Assembly: GCA_964452775.1 (NCBI GenBank)
Contig: CAYVQP010000005.1
Coordinates: 1 to 64,000, forward strand
Length of the DNA: 64,000 nucleotides
Source of the DNA: JACKCB01 sp964452775
Lineage (GTDB): Bacteria > Chloroflexota > Anaerolineae > Promineifilales > Promineifilaceae
Reading direction: 5' to 3'
The position numbers and the translations under genes are program-made. Below, in pieces: positions 9,180 to 16,006 of the stretch (positions are counted from its first letter, which is position 1; each line of letters begins with the position of its first letter). A model generated the notes under the pieces. The model was not told where the DNA came from, ran no database searches, and saw nothing but the letters and a program-made list of their open reading frames with translations.

Positions 9180-9905
9180 ATGCAAGCAGCTATCTGGTGG
9201 GGTGGTCTGGCGGCTGCCTCGCTGCTACTGGGACACTTCCTTGCTGAGCGCGACCTATCCAGCCGGACGGTCGGTCTGATCATGGGCATCGGTGGCGGCG
9301 CGCTGATCAGCGCCATCGCGTACGAATTGATCCCTGAACCCGCACTCCTCAGCGGACGGGGCGCACTCTATTTTGCGTTGGGCGCTCTGGGTTTCTTCGT
9401 CGGGGACTGGATCATTGACGGTCGCGGCGGCGCGGACCGCAAGAATATCGCCGAAACCAGGGAAGCTGGTTCAGGCGCCGCCATCTTCATCGGCACGTTG
9501 CTGGATAATGTGCCGGAGTCGCTTATCCTGGGGATGAGCCTTGTGTTTGGCGGCGCAATCAACGTGGCTTTCTTGGTGGCGGTGTTTATCTCCAATCTGC
9601 CGGAAGGAGTGGCCGGCTCGTTGAATTTGGAAGCGGCAGGGCGCTCGCGGAAAACTGTCCTATGGATGTGGATCGTGCTGGTGCTGGTCTCCGCCCTGTG
9701 CGCCGGGTTGGGCTATGCGCTCGCAAGCCGGCTGCCGGGCGCAACCGGGGAGCTTACGCAGGCTTTCGCTGCCGGCGCGATGCTGACCATGCTGGCGGAC
9801 GCGATGATGCCGGAAGCGTTTGAGCATGGGGGTAAGCTGGTAGGGTTAGCCACTGTTATGGGTTTTCTGGTAGCGGCTATGCTCTCTGTGGTCCAGGAGA
9901 TGTAA
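9180..9905 (+). CDS. ZIP-family divalent metal transporter
   Basis: Predicted inner-membrane carrier for zinc or another divalent cation, 241 residues with seven to eight helices. The two ZIP signatures are present: DNVPESLILG in helix IV (near residue 117) and SNLPEGVAGS in helix V (near 147), which hold the metal-binding His/Asn-x3-Glu positions. In both places His is replaced by Asn/Leu-Pro-Glu forms, as in many bacterial ZIP-like proteins. There is no long His loop; the cytoplasmic loop is short and charged (GRGGADRKNIAETREAG). It is followed by its own intergenic region, so it is probably transcribed apart from ppk2. Confidence 0.85.
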   Translation: MQAAIWWGGLAAASLLLGHFLAERDLSSRTVGLIMGIGGGALISAIAYELIPEPALLSGRGALYFALGALGFFVGDWIIDGRGGADRKNIAETREAGSGAAIFIGTLLDNVPESLILGMSLVFGGAINVAFLVAVFISNLPEGVAGSLNLEAAGRSRKTVLWMWIVLVLVSALCAGLGYALASRLPGATGELTQAFAAGAMLTMLADAMMPEAFEHGGKLVGLATVMGFLVAAMLSVVQEM

Positions 9906-9959
9906 GCCAGCTCGGCGTTTTGGCGGGTCTCGTCAGCCACAAATTGATCGGCCCCTCCA

Positions 9960-9988
9960 TTACCCTTTCTGATCACCAGAGTTATAAT
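9960..9988 (+). promoter_or_regulatory. Candidate promoter of ppk2 and the P-type ATPase
   Basis: TTACCC (9960-9965), a 17-base spacer and a consensus TATAAT (9983-9988) lie 64 bp before the ppk2 start. No hairpin separates ppk2 from the ATPase gene, so both should use it. Confidence 0.5.
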
Positions 9989-10052
9989 CATTTTTGGCGG
10001 AACAGTCCGTGTCTCTCACACGCGCAACTCGTTCGACCCAATCAAGGAGATC

Positions 10053-10937
10053 ATGATGGCCAAGAATAAAGATAAGTCGAAGAAGAAAGAAAACGGTAAG
10101 ACAGAGGAGCCGGCCGCAATGGCGGCCGCTGAAGAACCCGCGACCCCGAGCGATGAACCCAAGTCAAAGCTCAGCCGCAAAGAGTTCGAAGAAGAAATGG
10201 TGAAACTGCAGGTCGAACTTGTTGAGCTGCAGGAATGGGTCAAGGTCAGTGGGGCCAAGATTTGCGTGCTCTTTGAAGGGCGCGATACAGCCGGCAAGGG
10301 TGGGGTGATCAAGCGGATCACGGAACGAGTCAGCCCACGTGTATTTCGGGTAGTAGCTCTGGCAGCCCCGACTGAGCGAGAAAAGACGCAGATGTACTTT
10401 CAGCGGTACATGCCTCATCTTCCGGCAGCCGGTGAAGTCGTGCTGTTTGACCGTAGCTGGTACAACCGGGCCGGAGTCGAGCGGGTGATGGGATTTGCTA
10501 CGGAGGAACAGGTTGAGCACTTTCTGAACCTGACCCCACTGGTTGAGAAAGCGATCCTTGACTCGGGCATCATCTTGATCAAGTACTGGTTGGAAGTGAG
10601 CATGGAAGAACAGGCCAAGCGATTTGCCGAGCGCAATGAGGATTACCGAAAGGTGTGGAAGCTAAGTCCAATGGACTTGCAAGCGCAGGCCCGCTGGTAC
10701 GACTATTCTCGCGCGCGTGATGCCATGTTTGCAGCGACCGATACGCCGGATTGCCCCTGGTACGTTGTACCGTCAGACAACCAGCGCAGAGCGCGGCTAA
10801 ACTGTATTACCCACTTCTTGAGTTTGATCCCCTACAAGGAAGTTCCACGGGAGCCAATCAAGTTTCCCAAAGGCCAGGAGAGGGGGGACTATCAGGAGTC
10901 CAACCATCCATTTCGATACGTCCCGGAGAAGTACTAA
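10053..10937 (+). CDS. ppk2: Polyphosphate kinase 2
   Basis: Cytoplasmic enzyme that moves phosphate between polyphosphate and nucleotides; the PPK2 family mostly makes NTP from polyphosphate. 294 residues. A Lys/Glu/Ala-rich, probably disordered head of about 40 residues precedes the kinase fold. Walker A is GRDTAGKGG (near residue 74) and Walker B is DRSWYNRAGVERVMGF (near 132), followed by the lid region. The start has AAGGAG eight bases upstream and an ATGATG pair. The P-type ATPase begins 18 bp after the stop. Co-expression suggests local ATP regeneration for the pump, or a shared role in polyphosphate and cation storage (inference). Confidence 0.9.
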   Translation: MMAKNKDKSKKKENGKTEEPAAMAAAEEPATPSDEPKSKLSRKEFEEEMVKLQVELVELQEWVKVSGAKICVLFEGRDTAGKGGVIKRITERVSPRVFRVVALAAPTEREKTQMYFQRYMPHLPAAGEVVLFDRSWYNRAGVERVMGFATEEQVEHFLNLTPLVEKAILDSGIILIKYWLEVSMEEQAKRFAERNEDYRKVWKLSPMDLQAQARWYDYSRARDAMFAATDTPDCPWYVVPSDNQRRARLNCITHFLSLIPYKEVPREPIKFPKGQERGDYQESNHPFRYVPEKY

Positions 10938-10955
10938 TCAGGAGGGTAATTCTCA

Positions 10956-13745
10956 ATGGCAGAATCAACGAGTAATCAGCCCAGGTGGTACAGCCTATCA
11001 CCCGAAGCGGCGGCAAAGGAATTGCAGGTCGACCTGGCAGCAGGACTAACGACCGCCGAAGCGCAACAGCGCATGGCGAAGTACGGTGCAAACCAGCTTG
11101 CCGCCAAAAAGAAGGAGCCCGGCTGGCAGGCATTTTTGCGCCAGTATCGGGACTTCATGCAGATCATCCTGCTGGCGGCGGCGATCATCAATCAAGTGTT
11201 TACTGGTGAATGGGGCACGACTCTCGTGCTGATAGGCCTTACTATTTTTAATGCTGTCCTGGGCTTGAACCAGGAATCTAAGGCCGAGGCAAGCCTGGCG
11301 GCCCTGCAGCAAATGATGAAGAACATTGCCCGCGTGCGCCGCGACGGGCAGGCCGTGGAAATTGACGCCGGCGAGCTGGTTCCAGGCGACATTGTGTTGA
11401 TGGAAGCCGGAAATCGGGTTCCAGCAGATGGACGCTTGTTCGTGGCGGCAACCCTCGAAATCGAGGAGGCCGCACTCACCGGCGAAAGCGTCGCCTCGCC
11501 TAAGGATACTGAGACAATTGCCGGCGCAGAAGTCCCCCTCGGCGATCGCCATTGTATGGCCTACATGAATACGTCGGTTACGCGCGGTCGAGGCGAGATG
11601 ATCGTCACCACCACGGGCATGGGAACCGAAATGGGCCACATCGCGGACTTGCTGAACAAGACCGAGTCCGACAAGACGCCATTGCAGAAGCAGCTCGACC
11701 GGCTGACGGTGATCATTGCCGCCTTGGCCGGCATCACTTTCATATTGATGATCATAATCGGCCTGCAAAAGGGGCAGGAGTTCGACACCATCTTCCTGGC
11801 CGGCATCGCGCTCGCCATTTCGGCCATCCCTACCGGCATGCCGGCGGTTGTCACCACCATGTACTCGATGGGCACTCGCGTACTCGCCGGGCAGAATGCG
11901 ATTGTCAAGCGGCTACCATCGGTGGAGACGCTGGGTTCAGTTTCGGCCATTTGCTCGGACAAGACCGGTACGCTGACACTAAACAAGATGACTGCCCGCG
12001 AGTTTACCATCCCAGGCCAGAACCGCTTCAAGGTAACCGGTGAAGGATATGGCACTCAAGGGACGATGGAACTGGCGACCGGGATCGCGGGACTTCAGCC
12101 CTGGCAGAAGGCCACTCTGGCCTACAGCACGGAAGGCAAACTGCTCAGCGCCGGGGGTGCGAAAGTCGATCTGGAAGAGATCATGTTGCCAATGGCCCTT
12201 TGCGCGGATGCCCGCCTGGACGGCGATGGCGCCCTTATTGGCGATCCCACCGAGGGCGCGCTGATAGTGCTTGCTGAAAAGGGTGGAGTCAGCGTAGACC
12301 ATGCCCGAGAGATGTTCCCCCGCGTCGCCGAAGTGCCCTTTGACTCCGATTACAAGTTCATGGCCACCTTCCACAACATGACCAATAGCGAAGGCAAGGC
12401 GGTGGTGCGCTGTTTTGTAAAGGGCGCTCCGGACGTGCTCATCGCCCGCTCCGGATACTACTGGATGCCGGGAGAGGGTAACCGGCCGATCACCGAAGAA
12501 AACCGGCAAATGGCCCTGGACGAGAACGAACGTATTGCGCGAGTGGGTGAACGGGTAATGGTGGTTGCCCGGCGCGACTTCGATCCGGACACATTCGACC
12601 CAAAGGGCAAGCTCATTGACCAGGTGAATGACCTGACTTTACTGGCGATGGTCGGCATCGTGGACCCGCCGCGTGCTGAAGCTCGCGATGCCATCGCCAA
12701 GTGTCGCAGCGCAGGCATCCGCGTGCGGATGATCACCGGCGACCATGCGGTCACCGCCGCCGCAATTGGCGCAGAATTAGGCATTCCCGGCGAGGCGCTC
12801 ACCGGCGCGGAGTTTGCGGCGATGAGCGATGATGAGCTGTTGAAGCGGTTGCCGGACATTGGGGTAGTTGCCCGGGTGGCGCCGGAAGATAAGATCCGCC
12901 TGGTGACCTTGCTACAGCAGCAACAAAACATCGTAGCGATGACTGGCGACGGTGTGAACGATGCTCCGGCGCTGAAGAAGGCGGACATCGGCGTGGCAAT
13001 GGGCATCACCGGTACTGAGGTCTCCAAGGAAGCTGCGGTGATGATCCTGACGGATGACAACTTCGCCACGATAGTCAAGGCGGTAGAATATGGCCGGGCT
13101 ATTTACGATAACCTATCTAAATACATCCGCTTCCAGATGGGTATGTTGTCGGCGTTCATTCTAAGTTATCTATGTGCATCGATCTTTGGCATCCTGGGTG
13201 GCGTTCCCTTCTCCACACTTGTCGTGCTGTTCGTAAACTTCCTGATTCAGGTTCCTATCGCCATCGCCCTGGGCTTTGACAAACCCTCCCCAGGCCTGAT
13301 GGATCGCAAGCCGCGCCCACTTAGCCAGCCGGTGCTTTCCCGTTCACAGTGGATTCGTCTGGTCTTTACCGGTGTGCTAATTGCGTTCGGCACCCTGGCC
13401 GTAGAAGCCACCTACGAAACCATTGATGTTGCTCTGGCAGCGACGATGGGTTTTGTGGTGTTTTCGCTATTCAATCTTGCGTTGGGCCTCAGCGCCCGTT
13501 CTGAGACCGGGACCACATTCGCGATGGCGAATCTGGCGGACCGCCGGCAACTCGGGCTATACGGCCTGGCGCTGGTGCTGACTGTCCTTGCTACCGAACT
13601 GGGCTTGTTGCAACGCATCCTGGGGACGGTCCCGCTGAATGGCGAAGAGTGGGTGTTGTGTTTCGTCGTTGCTCTTGGTCTGCTGCTTGTTGACGAGGTG
13701 GTCAAGTTCTTCATGCGCCGCAGAAGAGCCGGCAGTCAGGCGTAG
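10956..13745 (+). CDS. P2-like cation-transporting P-type ATPase of unknown ion specificity
   Basis: 929-residue integral membrane ATPase. In order: N-terminal cation-ATPase domain, TGES actuator motif (residue 175), phosphorylation site DKTGTLT (Asp335), nucleotide-binding domain with the KGAPD segment (near 489), hinge GDGVNDAP (664) and six C-terminal helices. Overall shape and length match bacterial SERCA-like pumps. The ion site does not. Helix 4 has IPTGMP (291-296) where calcium pumps have the PEGL glutamate. The helix 5 Asn/Glu pair aligns with Leu and Phe, and helix 6 reads NFLIQVP with Gln765 in place of the calcium Asp. Calcium transport is therefore doubtful. The start has GGAGGG eleven bases upstream. 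Confidence 0.85.
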   Translation: MAESTSNQPRWYSLSPEAAAKELQVDLAAGLTTAEAQQRMAKYGANQLAAKKKEPGWQAFLRQYRDFMQIILLAAAIINQVFTGEWGTTLVLIGLTIFNAVLGLNQESKAEASLAALQQMMKNIARVRRDGQAVEIDAGELVPGDIVLMEAGNRVPADGRLFVAATLEIEEAALTGESVASPKDTETIAGAEVPLGDRHCMAYMNTSVTRGRGEMIVTTTGMGTEMGHIADLLNKTESDKTPLQKQLDRLTVIIAALAGITFILMIIIGLQKGQEFDTIFLAGIALAISAIPTGMPAVVTTMYSMGTRVLAGQNAIVKRLPSVETLGSVSAICSDKTGTLTLNKMTAREFTIPGQNRFKVTGEGYGTQGTMELATGIAGLQPWQKATLAYSTEGKLLSAGGAKVDLEEIMLPMALCADARLDGDGALIGDPTEGALIVLAEKGGVSVDHAREMFPRVAEVPFDSDYKFMATFHNMTNSEGKAVVRCFVKGAPDVLIARSGYYWMPGEGNRPITEENRQMALDENERIARVGERVMVVARRDFDPDTFDPKGKLIDQVNDLTLLAMVGIVDPPRAEARDAIAKCRSAGIRVRMITGDHAVTAAAIGAELGIPGEALTGAEFAAMSDDELLKRLPDIGVVARVAPEDKIRLVTLLQQQQNIVAMTGDGVNDAPALKKADIGVAMGITGTEVSKEAAVMILTDDNFATIVKAVEYGRAIYDNLSKYIRFQMGMLSAFILSYLCASIFGILGGVPFSTLVVLFVNFLIQVPIAIALGFDKPSPGLMDRKPRPLSQPVLSRSQWIRLVFTGVLIAFGTLAVEATYETIDVALAATMGFVVFSLFNLALGLSARSETGTTFAMANLADRRQLGLYGLALVLTVLATELGLLQRILGTVPLNGEEWVLCFVVALGLLLVDEVVKFFMRRRRAGSQA

Positions 13746-13753
13746 CGTTCTGG

Positions 13754-13787
13754 AGAATCCCGGAAACGTCTGAGTTTCCGGGATTCT
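13754..13787. terminator. Bidirectional terminator between convergent ATPase and sugar-permease genes
   Basis: A 14-bp perfect inverted repeat (AGAATCCCGGAAAC / GTTTCCGGGATTCT, 6-base loop) is followed on the plus strand by TCTTTTT. It sits between the ATPase stop (13745) and the permease stop (13799). Confidence 0.85.
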
Positions 13788-13798
13788 TCTTTTTCCCA

Positions 13799-14986
13799 CT
13801 ACTTCTTCGCCAGGCGCCGCGTGGACACATCAAAGATCACCGCTCCGGCCAGCACCAGAGCGCGCACGATGTACTGCAGCGAAATGTCCATCCCCATCAG
13901 GTTCATGCCGTTGGTCAGCGAAGTCATCACCAGCGCGCCCACGATGGAGCCGAGCACCGTTCCCACCCCACCGGCCACTGCTACACCGCCCACGAAGGCA
14001 GCGGCAATGGCGTCCAATTCGAACAGGTTCCCGGCCGTGGTTGTTGCCGAGCGCAGCCGGGCGGCGTATAGCATCCCGGACAGCGCCGCCAGCATCCCCA
14101 TCGAGGCAAACACTACGTGCGTGACCCGCCGCACACTGATCCCGCTTAGCTCCGCCGCCTCCGGGTTGCCCCCAACCGCATAGATGTGCCGGCCCAACAC
14201 TGTCCGGCGGGTGACGAAATCGTAGACCAACACTACGATAAGCACTACCACGCCGGTCCAGGAAAGACCCTGGTAGCCGGAGAGCACCCAGGCCGTCCCG
14301 CCGATGAGCAGGGACACCAGTAACAATTGGATGACAAATAGGGGCGTGGAGAGGTCGTCAACATTGGCATCACTCCGCCGGCGACGAGAGCGCACGGCGT
14401 TGGCCACGTACAGCACAATACCGATCAGCCCCAGCAACAGGGTCAGCTTGTGTCTCTCCGGCATGAATGCCAGCCCGGGAATGTCGGGAATGAAACCGTT
14501 TCCGATCGCATTGAACGCTTCGTTGGGAATGATAATCGTGCCCGTGGCCCGCGTAACCAGTTGCAGCGCGCCCCGGTAGCCCAACCAGCCGGCAAGGGTG
14601 GCCACAAAGGCGGGAATACCAAGGACGGCGACCAAAAATGAGGTCAACAGCCCGGCAATCACGCCGAAAAAGAGGATCATCGGAATGACCAGGTAGATCG
14701 GCAGTCCCCAGTCCACGAAGGCGATGGCGGCTACCGCTCCCAGGAAACCGGCCAGGAAGCCCACGGACAGGTCAATATGCCGGATGACAATCACCAGGGT
14801 CATTCCCACCGCCAATACAGCAATATAGCCGGTCTGATTCACCAGGTTGACCAGGTTGCGCGGCGAGACGAACAGGCCGTCGGTGGCGACGGCAAAGACA
14901 ATAAAGATGACCCCCAGGGCGATGAACATGCCGTAATCGCGGATGTTCTCGCGAAAGAGGCGGCGCAGGTCTTGCATTACAGACAT
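13799..14986 (-). CDS. Sugar ABC transporter permease (XylH/RbsC family)
   Basis: Inner-membrane permease of 395 residues with about ten or more helices, for example VIRHIDLSVGFLAGFLGA near residue 65 and VGGVAVAGGVGTVLGSIVGA near 340. The latter is the conserved Gly/Val-rich segment of BPD_transp_2 permeases. Length and the internal charged loop (ANAVRSRRRRSD) are typical of XylH-like proteins. It begins two bases after the ATPase stop, so the two are coupled. With the doubled binding protein it forms a CUT2-type importer for a pentose such as xylose or a similar sugar; the exact substrate is inferred only. Confidence 0.9.
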   Translation of the reverse strand: MSVMQDLRRLFRENIRDYGMFIALGVIFIVFAVATDGLFVSPRNLVNLVNQTGYIAVLAVGMTLVIVIRHIDLSVGFLAGFLGAVAAIAFVDWGLPIYLVIPMILFFGVIAGLLTSFLVAVLGIPAFVATLAGWLGYRGALQLVTRATGTIIIPNEAFNAIGNGFIPDIPGLAFMPERHKLTLLLGLIGIVLYVANAVRSRRRRSDANVDDLSTPLFVIQLLLVSLLIGGTAWVLSGYQGLSWTGVVVLIVVLVYDFVTRRTVLGRHIYAVGGNPEAAELSGISVRRVTHVVFASMGMLAALSGMLYAARLRSATTTAGNLFELDAIAAAFVGGVAVAGGVGTVLGSIVGALVMTSLTNGMNLMGMDISLQYIVRALVLAGAVIFDVSTRRLAKK

Positions 14987-14988
14987 GA

Positions 14989-15825
14989 TCAGCCTCCTAC
15001 CGCCAGACCGGCCGGCGCACTGTCAGACACGCCCCCGGCGGCGCTCTCGGCAAAGTCGTCCCTAGCCCCAATCATGTAGGCCACCACCCGTTCGCGAAAG
15101 TCGTGCAGATCCCCCTCCACCCGCGCATCGGAGACCTTGCGCCCTTGCCTTAGTACCACCATCCGGTCGCCGACCCGGTAGATGTCTTCCAGCCGGTGGC
15201 TGATGATGATGATTGAAGAACCCTGGGCCTTGAGTTGCCGGATCAGCTCCAGTACCTTATCAATGGCGGCTACACTCAGGGCAGCGGTGGGTTCGTCCAT
15301 AATGATCACTTTCGCGTCAAATGCCGTCGCCCGGGCGATGGCCACCGCCTGCCGCTGGCCGCCGGAAAGCCGCTCCACCTTTTGGCGCACTGATGGTATA
15401 TCAATGCGTAGCCGCTCAATCAGGTTCCGGGTCTCGCGCTCCATGTGAGCGTAGTCAAGAACACCCAGGGGGCCGAGGCGCAAGCGGGTCACTTCCCGGC
15501 CCATGAAGACATTGGCCGCCACGTCGAGATTATTCGCGAGGGCATAGTCCTGGTAGACCATCTCAATGCCCATTCGCCGGGCGTCCATCGGACTGGAAAA
15601 GTGAACCGGTTGGCCCTCAATGAAAATGCCCCCGCCGTCCGGCGAATACGCACCGCTGAGCACCTTCATCAAGGTGGATTTGCCCGCGGCGTTATCCCCC
15701 ATCAACCCCAGGACTTCATTGTGCTGCAACGCCAGGTCGATGCCGCGCAGCGCCTGCACTGCCCCGAAGTGCTTCTTGATACCGCGCATCTCAACGACCG
15801 GAGCCGTCTTAATGGCCTCTTCCAT
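14989..15825 (-). CDS. Sugar ABC transporter ATP-binding protein, single ABC domain
   Basis: 278 residues from ATG 15825, chosen because GGAGG lies six bases before it; an in-frame start at 15852 has none. Walker A is GDNAAGKST, where the usual Gly-Ser/Cys-Gly is altered to Asn-Ala-Ala. The signature is LSGGQRQAVAIARA, Walker B is VIIMDEPTAAL, and the H-loop is IISHR. Most CUT2 sugar ATPases are fused pairs of about 500 residues. This one has a single cassette and would have to act as a homodimer, as in the FrcA-like subfamily. It lies between the binding protein and the permease, with hairpins upstream. Confidence 0.88.
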   Translation of the reverse strand: MEEAIKTAPVVEMRGIKKHFGAVQALRGIDLALQHNEVLGLMGDNAAGKSTLMKVLSGAYSPDGGGIFIEGQPVHFSSPMDARRMGIEMVYQDYALANNLDVAANVFMGREVTRLRLGPLGVLDYAHMERETRNLIERLRIDIPSVRQKVERLSGGQRQAVAIARATAFDAKVIIMDEPTAALSVAAIDKVLELIRQLKAQGSSIIIISHRLEDIYRVGDRMVVLRQGRKVSDARVEGDLHDFRERVVAYMIGARDDFAESAAGGVSDSAPAGLAVGG

Positions 15826-15851
15826 GTTCCCTCCTATACCTCCTTGTAGCA

Positions 15852-15867
15852 CGGGTTTCCCAACCCG
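15852..15867. repeat. Small hairpin before the sugar ATPase gene
   Basis: CGGGTT-TCCC-AACCCG, a perfect 6-bp stem 27 bp upstream of the ATPase start; may affect translation or mRNA stability in the intercistronic gap. Confidence 0.4.
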
Positions 15868-15885
15868 CGCGCAACCCCTCCCGCC

Positions 15886-15949
15886 AAACCCCGCAGCTCT
15901 AAGTCAGGCCTCGTCGTTGACAAGGTCGCCACCTAGACCTGCGGGGTTT
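15886..15949. repeat. Inverted repeat with AAACCCCGCAG arms
   Basis: Left arm AAACCCCGCAG (15886-15896) and right arm CTGCGGGGTTT (15939-15949) flank 42 bases. The same arm sequence recurs in the hairpin next door (15963-16000) and near 25894, so it looks like a dispersed palindromic unit. Confidence 0.6.
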
Positions 15950-15962
15950 TCGTCACCATACC

Positions 15963-16000
15963 GCGAAACCCCGCAGCTCTTTAGGGCTGCGGGGTTTCGC
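15963..16000. terminator. Strong intercistronic hairpin after the binding-protein gene
   Basis: A perfect 15-bp stem (GCGAAACCCCGCAGC and its complement, 8-base loop) starts 6 bp after the binding-protein stop on the minus strand. There is no U-run. It may cause partial termination or protect the 3' end, keeping the binding protein more abundant than ATPase and permease. Confidence 0.65.
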
Positions 16001-16006
16001 TATTCC

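Noticed and set aside
10956..13745. Annotation as a calcium-transporting ATPase
   Set aside because: The overall fold fits, but the key calcium-binding residues in helices 4, 5 and 6 are absent, so the ion is left open.
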